A stretch of 64,000 nucleotides of DNA from the NCBI GenBank assembly GCA_037953625.1, contig CM075652.1:71329501-71393500 (forward strand), in the 5' to 3' direction. Origin of the DNA: Crotalaria pallida (lineage: Eukaryota; Streptophyta; Magnoliopsida; Fabales; Fabaceae). Below are positions 1 to 11,468 of the stretch, in pieces. Made by a program: the position numbers and the translations under genes. Below the pieces are notes generated by a model. It was not told where the DNA came from. It did not search any database and saw nothing but the letters and a program-made list of their open reading frames with translations. How positions within the stretch are numbered: the stretch's first letter is position 1; each line of letters begins with the position of its first letter.

Positions 1-2
1 GA

Positions 3-3000
3 CGAAAGGGTTTCAATAATAGAGGTAAAGGTCCATATGATCGCAGAGGGAAAGGCAAGGGCAAGGTTGGTGGTTCTGAGGAAAGAAATTATCGGAGCGA
101 AGCTCCATTCTGCGACAAGTGCAAACGCAACCATTATGGTCGTGTTTGCTGGGGAACAAGTGGATGTTTCAATTGTGGAAAGCCGGGGCATTTTGCGAGA
201 GATTGCAAGGAGCCAGCCAAGGCCAATTCAAGAGGAGTTGCAGATAGACCGGTGACTCAAGGAAGGGTCTTCACCCTTAGTGGTGTGGAAGCGAATCGAT
301 CCTCTGATCTGGTGCAAGGTAAATACTTGCTTAATGGTCAGTTTTGCCATGTTTTGTTTGACTCCGGTGCAACGCATTCATTTGTTTCATATGAATGTGT
401 AAACCGCTTAGGCTTGATTGTGTCTGAAATGCCTTATGTTCTTAAGGTAGAAACCCCTACCAATGCTCCTGTATTTGTTTCTAGAGCATGTCTTAACTGT
501 TGTATAGAAGTGTTAGGACAAACCTCTAAAGTAGATTTGATCTGCTTACCCTTAGCACAATTGGATGTGATCTTGGGAATGGACTGGTTAAGTCAAAACC
601 AAGTGATCATTGATTGTGATAGAAGACTCGTGACCTATAGAAACCCAAAACCCTTTGGTTACATATGTCTGTTCAACACCGAGGTGGGGGAGAGTGGTCC
701 GAGGATGGAAGAGATCCCTGTTGTCAGAGATTTCCCGGAAGTTTTTGCTGACGAGATTCCTGGTTTGCCACCAAGAAGAGAGATAGAATTTGGCATCGAT
801 CTAGTTCCGGGAGCTGGTCCCATTTCTATCGCTCCCTATAGAATGGCACCACCGGAAATGGCGGAAATGAAGAAGCAGATTGAGGAGCTGCTGCAGAAAC
901 AGATGATTCGACCAAGCGTGTCACCTTGGGGTGCTCCTGTCTTATTCGTCAAGAAGAAAGATGGTAGCATGAGGATGTGCATCGACTACCGACAACTTAA
1001 TAAGGTCACCATCAAGAACAAGTATCCGTTGCCACGGATAGATGACCTTATGGATCAAGTGCGTGGGGCTTCAGTATTTTCCAAGATTGATTTGAGGTCG
1101 GGGTACCATCAGATCAGAATTAGAGAAGAGGATATCTCTAAGACTGCATTTCGATCTCGATATGGACATTATAAGTATGTTGTGATGCCGTTCGGATTGA
1201 CTAATGCACCAGCTATTTTCATGGACTACATGAATCGAATCTTTAGACCTTATTTAGATTCATTCGTGGTTGTGTTCATTGATGATATTCTGATTTACTC
1301 TAAGAGCCCAGAGGAGCATGCTGAACACTTGAAGATAGTGTTAAGCATCTTGAAGGAGAAGCAGTTGTACGCCAAACTTACAAAGTGTGAGTTCTGGCTG
1401 AAGGAGGTTAAATTTTTGGGGCATGTGATTTCAGATAAAGGGATAGTAGTTGATCCAACGAAAGTAAGTTCGGTTTTGCAATGGGAGCAACCAAAGTCGG
1501 CTACGGAAGTCAGAAGTTTTCTTGGTTTGGCTGGGTATTATAGAAGGTTCATCGAAGGTTTCTCGAAGATTGCACTGCCTCTGACGAAGTTGACAAGGAA
1601 AGATCAACCGTTCCTATGGGATAAGAAGTGTGAGAGAAGTTTTCGGGAGTTGAAGGAAAGGTTGACATCGTCTCCTGTATTGGTGTTGCCCGATACACAG
1701 AAGAGTTTCGATGTGTATTGTGACGCGTCGAAACAAGGTCTTGGGTGTGTCTTGATGCAAGATGGGCAAGTTGTCGCTTACGCTTCGAGACAGCTAAAAG
1801 TTCATGAGATGAACTATCCAACTCATGATCTGGAGTTGGCAGCTATGGTGTTTGCATTAAAGATCTGGAGGCACTATCTCTATGGCACTACGTTCCGGGT
1901 GTTTAGTGACCATAAGAGTTTAAAATACCTCTTTGATCAAAAGGAGTTGAATATGAGGCAACGCCGATGGATGGAGTTTTTGAAGGATTATGAGTTTGAG
2001 CTCCATTATCATCCTGGGAAGGCAAACGTTGTGGCGGATGCATTGAGTAGAAAGGCAATGCACATCAGTGCGATGATGGTCAGAGAAGCGGCATTGATAG
2101 AGGAATTTCGAGATTTGAGTCTGACGATGCAAGTGGAACCGACAAGTATCAAGTTGGGGATGCTGCAGATTGCTAATGAGTTTCTGCAAAGGATACGAGA
2201 ATTGCAACACAAGGATGGGAAACTCATGGAAAAGAGGAAGTTGATGCAAGAAGGTAAGGCGTTGGAATTTCAAGAAGGAAAGGATGGAATCCTTCGCTTT
2301 AAAATAAGGATTTGTGTGCTTGATGATTTGGAAGTAAGAAGGATGATTTTGGATGAAGCGCATAAGAGTAAGATGAGTATGCATCCGGGAGCCACTAAAA
2401 TGTACCAGGACTTAAAGAAGCTATTTTGGTGGCCTGGTTTGAAGAGAGATGTAGCTGAATATGTGGCATGTTGTTTGGTATGTCAAAAGGCCAAGGTGGA
2501 ACATCAAAGGCCAGGAGGAGAGTTACTTCCTTTAGAGATCCCGTTGTGGAAATGGGATAGCATCTCGATGGATTTTGTGTCGGGATTGCTAAAGACATCT
2601 ACTGGTCATGATGCAATCTGGGTGATCGTGGATCGGTTGACCAAATCAGCGCATTTCATTCCCATGAATATGCGCTACTCATTCGAAAAGCTCACTCAAT
2701 TGTACATCAAGGAAGTTGTTCGTCTTCATGGGGTACCATCGAGCATTGTGTCTGATCGTGATCCGAGGTTTACGTCGAAGTTCTGGCAAGATCTGCATAG
2801 AGCCTTGGGTTCAAGGTTGAAACTGAGTTCTGCATACCACCCCCAGACGGATGGTCAGACGGAGAGGACTATTCAGTCATTAGAAGACATCCTGCGAGCT
2901 TGTGCATTGGAAGAACGAGGGAATTGGGAACAAATGTTGCCACTTGTGGAATTCACGTACAACAACAGCTATCACGCGAGTATTGTAATGGCACCATTTG

Positions 3001-3614
3001 AAGCTCTGTATGGACGAAAGTGTCAGACGCCGTTATGCTGGTTTCAAGTGGGGGAGAGTTCTCTGATTGGACCATATATTGTGAAAGAGACCACGGAGCA
3101 GATCAAAATGATACAAGAGAAGATGAGGGCAGCTCAGAGTAGGCAGAAAAGCTATGCTGATAGAAGGAGAAAAACCTTAGAGTTTGCTGAAGGAGACCAC
3201 ATGTTCATTAGAATAATACCAACCAAAGGTGTTAGTAGAGCCTTGAAAACCCAGAAACTATCGCCTAAGTTTATTGGTCCCTATCAAATTCTCAAAAGAA
3301 TCGGCCCAGTAGCTTATCAATTAGCTTTGCCTCCGTCATTAGCTAACCTCCATAATGTATTCCATGTGTCTCAATTGAAGAAATATGTCCATGACCCCAC
3401 CATTGTTCTTAGCATCCAACCTGATGACTTAGAAATTCATAAGAACCTAACCTTCAAAGCTGTGCCAGTTCATATTGAAGATCGAAGAATCAAGCAGCTT
3501 AGAGGGAAGGATATTAGTTTGGTCAAAGTCGTTTGGAGTTATGGAGATGTGATAGAAGCATCTTGGGAATTAGAGGATAAGATGCGTCAGGATTATCCTG
3601 ACTTGTTTGTATGA
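3..3614 (+). CDS. Tekay-type Ty3/gypsy gag-pol, 5' partial (element A)
   Basis: The frame is open from base 3 to the stop at 3612-3614; the start lies upstream of the window. It begins in the gag nucleocapsid, with two zinc knuckles near 111-200: [13 protein letters not shown], then [14 protein letters not shown]. Counting from a Met at 252, the aspartic protease motif FDSGATHS is at residues 36-43, RT runs over about 180-400 with the catalytic FIDD near 342, RNase H starts near 486 (YCDASKQ) and integrase near 710 (HPGATKMY, then CLVCQK). The integrase acidic residues lie in MDF (about 772), SDRDPRF (about 833) and QTDGQTERT (about 870). The last 50 residues form a chromodomain-like tail (LVKVVW, then EASWELE), typical of Tekay chromoviruses, which is thought to steer integration to heterochromatin. 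I see no frameshift or internal stop, so this piece could encode an active polyprotein, but the 5' part is unseen. Confidence 0.93.
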   Translation, partial: RKGFNNRGKGPYDRRGKGKGKVGGSEERNYRSEAPFCDKCKRNHYGRVCWGTSGCFNCGKPGHFARDCKEPAKANSRGVADRPVTQGRVFTLSGVEANRSSDLVQGKYLLNGQFCHVLFDSGATHSFVSYECVNRLGLIVSEMPYVLKVETPTNAPVFVSRACLNCCIEVLGQTSKVDLICLPLAQLDVILGMDWLSQNQVIIDCDRRLVTYRNPKPFGYICLFNTEVGESGPRMEEIPVVRDFPEVFADEIPGLPPRREIEFGIDLVPGAGPISIAPYRMAPPEMAEMKKQIEELLQKQMIRPSVSPWGAPVLFVKKKDGSMRMCIDYRQLNKVTIKNKYPLPRIDDLMDQVRGASVFSKIDLRSGYHQIRIREEDISKTAFRSRYGHYKYVVMPFGLTNAPAIFMDYMNRIFRPYLDSFVVVFIDDILIYSKSPEEHAEHLKIVLSILKEKQLYAKLTKCEFWLKEVKFLGHVISDKGIVVDPTKVSSVLQWEQPKSATEVRSFLGLAGYYRRFIEGFSKIALPLTKLTRKDQPFLWDKKCERSFRELKERLTSSPVLVLPDTQKSFDVYCDASKQGLGCVLMQDGQVVAYASRQLKVHEMNYPTHDLELAAMVFALKIWRHYLYGTTFRVFSDHKSLKYLFDQKELNMRQRRWMEFLKDYEFELHYHPGKANVVADALSRKAMHISAMMVREAALIEEFRDLSLTMQVEPTSIKLGMLQIANEFLQRIRELQHKDGKLMEKRKLMQEGKALEFQEGKDGILRFKIRICVLDDLEVRRMILDEAHKSKMSMHPGATKMYQDLKKLFWWPGLKRDVAEYVACCLVCQKAKVEHQRPGGELLPLEIPLWKWDSISMDFVSGLLKTSTGHDAIWVIVDRLTKSAHFIPMNMRYSFEKLTQLYIKEVVRLHGVPSSIVSDRDPRFTSKFWQDLHRALGSRLKLSSAYHPQTDGQTERTIQSLEDILRACALEERGNWEQMLPLVEFTYNNSYHASIVMAPFEALYGRKCQTPLCWFQVGESSLIGPYIVKETTEQIKMIQEKMRAAQSRQKSYADRRRKTLEFAEGDHMFIRIIPTKGVSRALKTQKLSPKFIGPYQILKRIGPVAYQLALPPSLANLHNVFHVSQLKKYVHDPTIVLSIQPDDLEIHKNLTFKAVPVHIEDRRIKQLRGKDISLVKVVWSYGDVIEASWELEDKMRQDYPDLFV

Positions 3615-3640
3615 GTTGAATTTCGGGGACGAAATTCCTT

Positions 3641-3656
3641 GTAAGTGGGGGAGTAG
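3641..3656 (+). other. Polypurine tract of element A
   Basis: A purine-rich run, GTAAGTGGGGGAGTAG, directly precedes the TGTAACACCCC start of the LTR and follows the stop codon by about 27 nt. The preceding TTTCGGGGACGAAATT is the usual sequence at the 3' end of this group. It primes plus-strand DNA synthesis. Confidence 0.85.
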
Positions 3657-3917
3657 TGTAACACCCCAAAATTTTAATCCCCGATTAATGAAATGTTAAT
3701 TATAATTTAATTATAATTAATAGTTTCTAAATTAATCCTTGATTAAAATATGTGTTCATGTGACCAGCTTAGATGTGTGAAATTATTTAATAAATAATTT
3801 AAATGCATTAAATGAGTATTTTGCATATTAGTCCCTGGGTTGGGACCTAGAAGCAATTATAGGAAAGATTTTGGAGGGAAGGTAAATAAAATAATTATTT
3901 TTCAAAAACTGGGTAAA

Positions 3918-3950
3918 ACACTCGAGTATTTTCTGGAACACTCGAGTATT
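3918..3950 (+). repeat. Pair of ACACTCGAGTATT words
   Basis: Two copies of ACACTCGAGTATT lie 20 bp apart, about 260 bp from the LTR start and upstream of the TATA-like box. The same offset holds other palindromic words in the LTRs of B and E. Confidence 0.8.
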
Positions 3951-4078
3951 CTGGGTCAAACTGCACGAGTTAGTGCGTTTGGTGAGTCACAGCCAACGAT
4001 TTCGTGATGGTGACACGAAATCACCACCATGCCAACGCCATAGGCGTCGTGTCGCCCCGCATGAGCTTTCCATTGGCC

Positions 4079-4086
4079 TATTTAAA
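4079..4086 (+). promoter_or_regulatory. TATA-like box in LTR A
   Basis: TATTTAAA within CCTATTTAAACGC, about 420 bp into the LTR and upstream of a leader-like stretch. Likely the Pol II promoter of the element; the start site is not determined. Confidence 0.5.
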
Positions 4087-4572
4087 CGCATCATTGTCCC
4101 TTGGTCGAGAATTTTGATCAACTTGTTGAAGGTTAGAAGAGTTAGGGTTTTCGAATTGTGTTCTTCGATTCTTCCTCTGTGAGTTGAGTTAAGTGATAAT
4201 CTATACACCAATACAAAGCTCACATCACGAGCTTTGTATAGACACCAAAATTGTGAGGTTTGAGTGTGTGGATTGAGAGAATCGAAGTCTTGAAGTGGAG
4301 CTGTTCTTGCTTGAGCTGGTGTCTGGAGCTCACTGTGATCATCGATTTCGGTAAGCTCGTGAATCCCTGAGTCTCAAACTCAATTCCTTTAGTTAGATGA
4401 TGTTTCATAGAGCTTAGAAATCTAATTTTCCCTAATCTAATTCTCTGTTTCATGTACGAACCAATTCCATTTTGGTATGGTACTCAAAACTGTCATGCAT
4501 GTGAAGTTCAAGTTGATTTCTGGGATTGGAGAGCTTTCTTTGGATTTCTTTTTGTTGATTCACATCTGAGAG

Positions 4573-6018
4573 GTAAGGGGAAGTAATTATATTCACTAGA
4601 TAGAGTTTGAAATCCATTAAATGTGTTAGAGAGCCACCAAGAGGCTCTAAGGGCTTAGATTCTATAGGAACTTTGGTTTGGAGACCAATCCATGCTCTAA
4701 ATCTGTATTGAGCAAGTTTGTTATCATGCATGTGAACCTGAATGAGCTTTGTTTCATGAATATTATGCTTATTGTGTGATTTGAGGTATTGAGTTGTTAA
4801 AATGCCTTTTTGTGCATAATCAATGATTTCTCTGTCAATTCTGTGTTTTGAATTGAAATAAGTGTTGTAACATGTTTGATTAATGATATGTTAACTCTGC
4901 TGATCCCTGAAATGGACTTAAATTGAGTAGAAATGAAAATGGCATGTTAAAACCAGTTTTCAATACTGTCAGCTGCGAAACACTCGAGTAAATGGCAAAG
5001 TACTCGAGTAAATCGTGTTCAAAATAAAGTAAATTTCATAAGAACACTCGAGTATTTTGTCTGTTACTCGAGTATCGGGCATGAACTGAGAATTGTTATA
5101 GGTCAAACACTCGAGTCATTCAAAGTCACTCGAGTATTCTGGAAAAGTCCAAGAACACTCGAGTAACTCATGAACTACTCGAGTAAATTGTTGAAATTAA
5201 AACCCAAATCCTCAGAAAGACATGAACACTCGAGTAAGCTTAAGAACACTCGAGTAATCTGGAAAATCTCCAGAACACTCGAGTATTCTGAACTTTACTC
5301 GAGTAAAATGCCCAGAATCTGAAAACATCATTTTCAATTCTAACTTAATTAATTAAGGAATTATTAAAGATAATTCAAGGGATCAAAGACTTAGAGAAAT
5401 TGATAAATACAAATAGATCGTTCGGTGACGATCCATTTTGAAAATTAAGCCTAGGTGGCAAGTAATGTATTAATCAATTTCCCCTAAGTCTAAAATGCAT
5501 TCATTCTGGAGTTTGGATGGTAGGACGTATTCATGTTTCGATAAACATGTGGAGGGCCTCTGGGAGTGGCAATACGCTTGCTTGATGACACGTCGTTGAC
5601 GTGGTCGGCTTTGTGGATGCCGATATGGATATATCGTTTGGATGACGATCCGTTTGGATGACGGGATATGCTCGGGTGGCATGGATACCAAGCTTGACGT
5701 GTACATTCTAGGTGAATGTACGAATTGTTGTATACCTAGGAATACAACGCACTGTGGAGTGCTGGGTTGTCAGGGATGGACGTCAGAGAGTGACTTAGAA
5801 AATGTGGAGATAAGTTGAGAGTTAAAGTCATGCATCATGTCATTCACCTAATGCAATTGATATACCTGAATTAAGTGTGAACATCCTATGTGCATCTGAT
5901 ACTTGCTAAATGCTAATTGTGATTGTTATTAATTGATGCATTATTATCTTTCATATGTTGCATGATTTATTCTCTATTGATTATGTGAGTAGAATTGCTT
6001 ACCCCTATGCCCTTGTAG
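4573..6018 (+). other. Putative intron inside LTR A
   Basis: Donor-like GAGAG|GTAAGGGG at 4573. Acceptor-like context at 6018: TTGCTTACCCCTATGCCC then TTGTAG|GTG, with a possible CTTAC branch site. The ATG of the LTR ORF begins 4 nt after the AG. The interval holds the CTCGAG array. The same order of signals is seen in LTRs B, C, D and E. This is inferred from sequence only. Confidence 0.45.
4979..5306 (+). repeat. Array of 12 CTCGAG palindromic words in six pairs
   Basis: Twelve copies of (A/T)ACTCGAGT(A/C) are arranged as six close pairs, with about 17-24 nt between the words of a pair and about 50-60 nt from pair to pair. The spacers are not conserved, so the word itself is the repeated unit. 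It lies inside the putative LTR intron. Confidence 0.85.
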
Positions 6019-6021
6019 GTG

Positions 6022-6492
6022 ATGTCTCGCTACATTGCTTGCATCGAGATCCGGCCACTTCCTAGTGGCGTATGGATCTATGAGGACCATCGCGCGGTGT
6101 ATGAGGGGGAGGTAGAGTTCACATTCTACCACCCTAATCCGCTGATGCGATTCCGTCCTCGTAGGTTTAGGATTCCCATCATATACACTATGCATGTACC
6201 CCCGTTTTATACGTATCATGGACCACCTCCCATGCGACCAGCTCGCTCTTACCATAGTTTTCGTTTTCAACCTACCCGCTCTCACCCTTTTACTTCGAGA
6301 GTCGTCCGCGAGGAGACTCCCCTATCTGATCCGAGGAGCCCAGTCAGGGTTTCACCATCACCTGACCCGGTACCCAGTGGTAGGGTACACTCTCCCTCGG
6401 ATGAGATCGAGGAGGATCCGGTGGAGGACGAGAGTGGGAGCGAGCCTGTCGTGCATTCTACTGGGAGTGACTGGAGGGACGACGATCCCTAG
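6022..6492 (+). CDS. LTR-encoded conserved ORF, 156 codons, unknown function
   Basis: The ORF runs from ATG at 6022 to TAG at 6490-6492, inside LTR A and just after the acceptor-like AG at 6018. I recognise no known domain. The N-terminal half (about residues 1-80) is basic and aromatic, with the pattern RYxACxEIRPxPSGxWI, then RRFRIPIIYTMH and PPFYTY. The C-terminal half is rich in Pro, Ser and acidic residues (DEIEEDP) and looks disordered. A second copy at 12804-13272 (minus) shares this layout. Over about 68 aligned N-terminal codons I count roughly 21 synonymous and 16 replacement codon differences, the latter mostly conservative, which is more synonymous change than drift would give. 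That supports selection on a protein. It has no signal peptide or membrane segment. It could be an accessory protein or a captured host exon. I chose the ATG over the upstream in-frame GTG because both copies have it. Confidence 0.6.
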   Translation: MSRYIACIEIRPLPSGVWIYEDHRAVYEGEVEFTFYHPNPLMRFRPRRFRIPIIYTMHVPPFYTYHGPPPMRPARSYHSFRFQPTRSHPFTSRVVREETPLSDPRSPVRVSPSPDPVPSGRVHSPSDEIEEDPVEDESGSEPVVHSTGSDWRDDDP

Positions 6493-7371
6493 GTACATGT
6501 ATATGGTGTATGGTGTGGATCTGAGGATCCGGTGTGTGGAGGAGATTTGCTGCTGCTGCTGTGATGATGATGCTACTACCTTACTCACTTTACTTTTGGG
6601 AGACTACTGCTACTACTACTCCATCTGATGCTGCCAGATCTATGTGACTATTCCTAGAGTTATACATTTTGTTATGTATATATATTGTAGATATACTTTT
6701 GGAGCACTCTAGAGCTTGTAGTTACACTGTTATATAGATCTGATGATGGACTTGTATATTTTGAAACTTGGAGACTTTACTCATGGACTATGTACTTATG
6801 ATTCTCTATATCTATGAAAACCTATGTTTATATTCTATCAGTTGCATAGTCCAGTAATTTCCGCTTACTCTGATTTAATCTGTTTAAGAGCTCGGCTATA
6901 AAGGGTATCAGTTCTATCGTATAAAGCAAAGGTAGCTTAAACTACTTGATACAAAGATATCTTCTAAAAGATCGAATGTTACTCTATTTGCGAAAAGGTT
7001 TTAGAAATCGCCGAACTCGATACAATGATTTTGAGATAATATAGACTTTATTCTCCAAGACTTTCAAGTGACGATTCGTGCACCCGCTTTAAAAGAAAAT
7101 ATTTATTGACCTATTTTCTTAACACTCACAAGTCCATATATATTATCCAATATAAAAGCATATTTATTAGTTTATATTTGGGTAATAACGAAGGGTTTGA
7201 CAATTGTGTTTTGTTATTTGAACTAAGTTCTGTTACTTTGCTTCCGCACTTAATGATACTTGAAGCTTTGCTTTTGCAATTGAATAATAAAGTTTTGAAA
7301 TTCATTCGCGAAAAATTATTCTCTATTTTCATTAAATAAATAATGTAAGGTTAGAAAGTCGGGATGTTACA

Positions 7372-8466
7372 AGAAGAGGTGAAACAAAACAAAACAGATG
7401 AGGGGAGGATAACAATAGAGAAATTTGACTCATCCTTGCGTGCTGAATTTTCTGAACTTAAAATTTGTGTTAAATCTCTTGCATGTGTGGATGAATAAAA
7501 AAATTTCAATTATGTTCAACCCTTGAGTTTGCATGATGTTTTTCTAAAACATCAACATAAGTCATTGTTGTACCATGGGATGAATAAAGATCCTAAAATT
7601 TTAGTTTTCCTTGTTCATGGAATTAACACCTTCATGAATGGGGAAAAAGATAAATTTTCTGAGATGATGCATGTTGTAAGGAATGTACCTTTTGACCCTG
7701 CTGGGATTGAATTTATTTCTAAAATTTCCTTACTTCATCATCATCCATGCTCATTCCCATGGGACATGGGAGTAATTTGTTATTCCTGTATCACATGGGA
7801 GTTGAGCCATAGAATTTGGGATCCTGGTGGATTCTCTTTAGTTTTGTAGTAGTATAGGTTTTGTAGTGGTATAACTTCCTATACGTGAATGCTAATGAGG
7901 TGCTACAAGCACTATTTTTAGTTGTTCATAAGACACAGGTGAATAAGTTTGGGGGAGTCTCCTCCATGGTGCATCAATAGAAAAAGCTGTGCTACAAAGG
8001 TAAGTTTCTTAACTCTCTGTTTTAGTTGATTTTAGTTTAGGAAATTAGTTTTTAGTGTAGGTAATTTTTTAATTTTTATTTTTCATTAATATATAAAAAA
8101 AAGAGCGGACAGTACAGTACCCCCGCGCCTGGGCGCCCGCGCAGCGATAACAGCACGCCTAGGGGAGGTTCAGCCACATTTATCCCTTTTCTCTCAATTT
8201 CCCCCAATTCTCTCAAGAACCCTAACCCCCAATTCTTCAATCCCATCAAAATTCTTCAAAATTTCTTAATTTCCTTCACAATTATTCAACATTCCACCAT
8301 TCTCATCCCCTATTCTTCACTAATGTGCTCTTATTTCTCACATTTTCACTCATTCCCTCTTCTCCCTCTCAATTCGGTTTTGACCAAGGAACAAGGCAAG
8401 GGACACGAATTTGTGCACAATTTTGGGTAAGAATCAGTCCTCTACACTCCCTGGTGCTGTTTTAGT
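7372..8466 (+). other. Athila internal region with an unidentified 108-codon ORF
   Basis: No recognisable domain. An open frame at 7523-7849 (108 codons) is preceded in the same frame by an open stretch from about 7377 broken by one TAA near 7497, so it may be the tail of a longer decayed ORF. A purine run AAGTTTGGGGGAG sits at 7950. From about 8105 a GC-rich CGCGCCTGGGCGCCCGCGC word, then a pyrimidine-rich leader (CAAGAACCCTAACCCCC), leads into the late ORF, with a donor-like GG|GTAAGA near 8425. Confidence 0.4.
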
Positions 8467-9660
8467 TTGATTTTGGAGTTAGGATTTAGTGTAGTGGAGT
8501 TTGGTTCTAAAGTTATTTTAGTTGCACACCAGGTGTTCGATAATTTGTCCCTAGTTATTTTTGAGCTATTTAGGATACCTAGAGGGAAGAGGCCAACAGT
8601 GAGTAGTGATAGTGATATGGGGAAGACCTTTGAGCATTCGAGGGTCTCTACCTATTATGAGGGGAAGATGGTGCGTCGAGGGATAACTCCCGAGACAAGT
8701 ATGTTGTATGATAGCGAGGGTCCTATGGGCCATCGAGTTGTGGGAGTTAGGGAAATAGAGGAGGTCAGGGAAGCTTTGCAGATTAACCAGTGGTTAGTGT
8801 GGATTAGGGAACCGGATGAGGCATTTAGAAAATTCCTAGTGTGGGAGTTTTATGCTAATGCCTGGTGGAGAGCCCAGAGACTGAACTAGAGGGTAATGAT
8901 AGGCGAGTCACCTATGTTAGAGGAGTGGAAGTTTCCTATGATGCAGCCACTATAGCTCGTGTCATGGGACTTCCCTTGTACCCACTTGATGCAACACCTG
9001 CCATGTTTACCACGGATAGTTTTGGCAGTGAGGATGAGTACCCATTGGATATGGTCAAGAGAGCTATGTTTCTGCATGATAGAGATTGGAACTTGTCTGT
9101 GGCTGGCACGGTCAAGCAAGTGTATCAGAAACATCTCGTTGGAGCTGCTAGATTTTGGGTCTGGTTCATTGTGCATAACCTGGACCCACACTCACATGAT
9201 ACAGAGGTGCATCCGGGAGTGTGCAGGCTGATTTATGCCCTTCGTCAAGGGATTATAGTGGATGCGGCATCGATCATTTCTGATTGTATGCATCGCTTTG
9301 CCAGGAAGGAGACGGGGTATGTTGGTCTTCCGTGGGTCATTACACGGTTGTGCACCGCGGCTAGGGTTGATTTTCGAGCAGATGTGAGGGTTCTTAGACG
9401 GACTCCCAGGATGAGCAAGGCTACGTGGGACTCATATATTATTAGGGCCATAGAGACGGCCGGTGAGGGGCCACCAGCACAGCAGCAGCAGTTCGTTCCA
9501 CCACCACCACAGCAGCACCAATCTGAGGCAGGACCATCCATCCAGCCAGCCGGCAAGGCAGTCGGGCAGCATGGATGAGGTCATTGGGCTGATGCAGCGT
9601 ATGCTGCGGACACAAAGCAGAGCAGCCGAGTTTCAGTGCAGAGAGATGCGTCGGAACTAG
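8467..9660 (+). pseudogene. Athila late ORF, putative plant transposon protein type, frameshifted
   Basis: Two overlapping frames make up one protein. Frame 1 (8467-8889) carries TPETSMLYDSEG and ends in WEFYANA. Frame 3 (8865-9578) continues with VTYVRGVEVSYD, VMGLPLYPLD, LIYALRQG and GLPWVITRLC, then a Gln/Pro-rich tail. The frame returns to 1 near 9550 (MDEVIGLMQRML, to 9660). So there are at least two frameshifts, near 8865 and 9550, and more stops downstream towards 9780. The layout (FYAN, then YVRGxxV, then a GLP motif) matches the plant-wide family often called putative plant transposon protein, found downstream of pol in Athila-like elements. Its biochemical role is unknown. It is not an env protein by any motif I see: there is no signal peptide or transmembrane segment. 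Confidence 0.6.
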
Positions 9661-11468
9661 GCTAGGGATGTGGTTTTGAGAGACTGGAGATCAGCATAGG
9701 GCCTACCATACGATGTGCCTTCGTACACTGAGGAGGATCATGGCCTGTTGGATTCTTCACCGGATGAGGATTCTAGTTAGGGGATGTAGTGCTTTATTTC
9801 GATTCATCATTTGTATTCTCATTCCCTGCTTGTAATTGTACTTGTGCCACAACAAAAACATGTATTCGCTTTTTAGGATTTGTTTTTAGTTTTATTGCAT
9901 GGATTTTATTTGGTTCATTTGTTATTTGCATCTGGATATTTATTTTGTGCAGCAGGTGTGAGTTGATGTCTTCCCCATGAGAGGTGTTATTTTTGCTCTT
10001 GTTTCTAATGACCTGCAGGTACTAAGTTTGGGGGAGCATCTTCTAACTTTTGTTAGTGATAAGCATTTATGTGGATATGATAGGGAAGTGTTCTAAATTT
10101 ATCCTTGTAATTTTTTATTTTGTAGTTTAGGTTTATTTAGTTTAGTTTGCTTGAGGACAAGCCAACCTCTAATTTTTGGGGAGTGGACAAAATAAAAAAA
10201 TTTTAGACTTGAATTGTTCTCCCATTTTTTTTTGGTGTTGGTTTGTGTCTTAGGTAGAGGTATGTAATTATTCTAGACTTATGATTATTTTTCTGATGAT
10301 AGGTGTAAATACTTAGTTTAGTATTAGACTCATTGATTCATGTCACTGAATTGTTAAGCTGTAAATATTTTTGAAATCTGGTTATTTTGACAAACTTTTT
10401 CAGAATTTGTAATTAGTGAACTGACTATTTAGCCTAGTGAGTTATTTGAGCCTAAACATTGAGGGGTATGATTTTTTGAATTATATTTGATTTGAAACCC
10501 CTATTTCTTTCATGAGTGTGTTATCTTTGGCTTTGTGTTCTAGAACTTGACCTATGACCATTTTGAGATTGATAATTGTTTGCATGCATTAAATTGATTA
10601 AGGCATTTAGGATGTGTTTTTGTGGCCTTCAGATGATATGTTTGGATAGGTTTCCCTTAGTTGCCCATTTTGAACCTGATTCGATATGATTTTTCTTTGG
10701 AACCCTGCATTAGTTGTATAACTTTTGTGAGTACCTTAGGAATTTTGGATGAGCAATTGAGAGGGACATTTCAAAAGAGAAAAATTGTAAAAAGTGTTGT
10801 TGAGTTTACTCCTCTTCCAAAAGAAAAAGAAAAGAAAAAAAATGAATGAAAAAAAAATAAAATTGAAAGTTTGATGTGAATTGAAAAGAAAAAGAAAGTT
10901 TATTTGAAAGAGGTAGTAGAGTAAAAATTGAAAGAGAAGAAGTTTGAATTAGTTGTGATTTGAGTGTGAGTCCTCATAGTATTCATTGCTCATTCATAGT
11001 TATTGAGGGAAATTTGTTTTTTTTTTTTTTTGCATTTTAACCCTTAGTTTCATCCTTTCTTTCTTTTATCTCACCTGACACTTTTAGCCATGACCTCATT
11101 ACAACCCAATTAAAGACCTTTTGATTTGTGCATGTTTTCAATATTTTCAGTGGAGATTTGGGTCTATGGTCAAGCTTATGGTAACACTTTGCTATTGTAT
11201 GAACTTGAGTGCAATTGTTAGAATCCTTGATACACATGAGAGATATACACTGAGAGGTTGAGAGTGTTCACTAGTTTTGGGTTCTGATTGAGTTTGTTTC
11301 TTTAACCAATTTTTGAATATGTGAATAGCTTGTGTAAATATATGGCTATATTGGTGAGTCGAAGTCTTAGATTATGTGTTGTACATTTTGATTTAGATGG
11401 TAGTCTTGTGTTTTAGAATTTTTATTTTACTTTTGCCTAGGACATGCAAAATGCTAAGTTCGGGGGAG
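9661..11468 (+). other. Athila 3' non-coding region
   Basis: No gene seen. It contains CTTGAGGACAAGCCAACC (10152) and purine runs at 10025 and 10180 like those that precede LTRs of this group, an A/G-rich stretch (10815-10900), and ends in AAGTTCGGGGGAG next to the LTR. The two GGGGGAG sites suggest that the polypurine tract region was duplicated or moved. Confidence 0.5.

Larger units (their letters stand above)
3657..7371 (+). repeat. 3' LTR of element A (3.7 kb)
   Basis: It starts TGTAACACCCC right after the polypurine tract and ends CGGGATGTTACA, giving TG...CA ends. The following 5 bp, AGAAG (7372-7376), should be the target duplication, but the 5' partner is outside the window. From 5' to 3' the LTR contains: a pair of CTCGAG words, a TATA-like box, a donor-like AG|GTAAGG, a CTCGAG array, an acceptor-like AG, a 156-codon ORF, and about 880 bp of AT-rich tail with no gene. 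Confidence 0.88.

Noticed and set aside
1549..2598. Minus-strand ORFs opposite pol of element A
   Set aside because: Shadows of the sense gag-pol frame, with no domain of their own.
8467..9660. Envelope gene in the Athila remnant
   Set aside because: No signal peptide, transmembrane segment or glycoprotein motif; it fits the plant transposon protein family instead.
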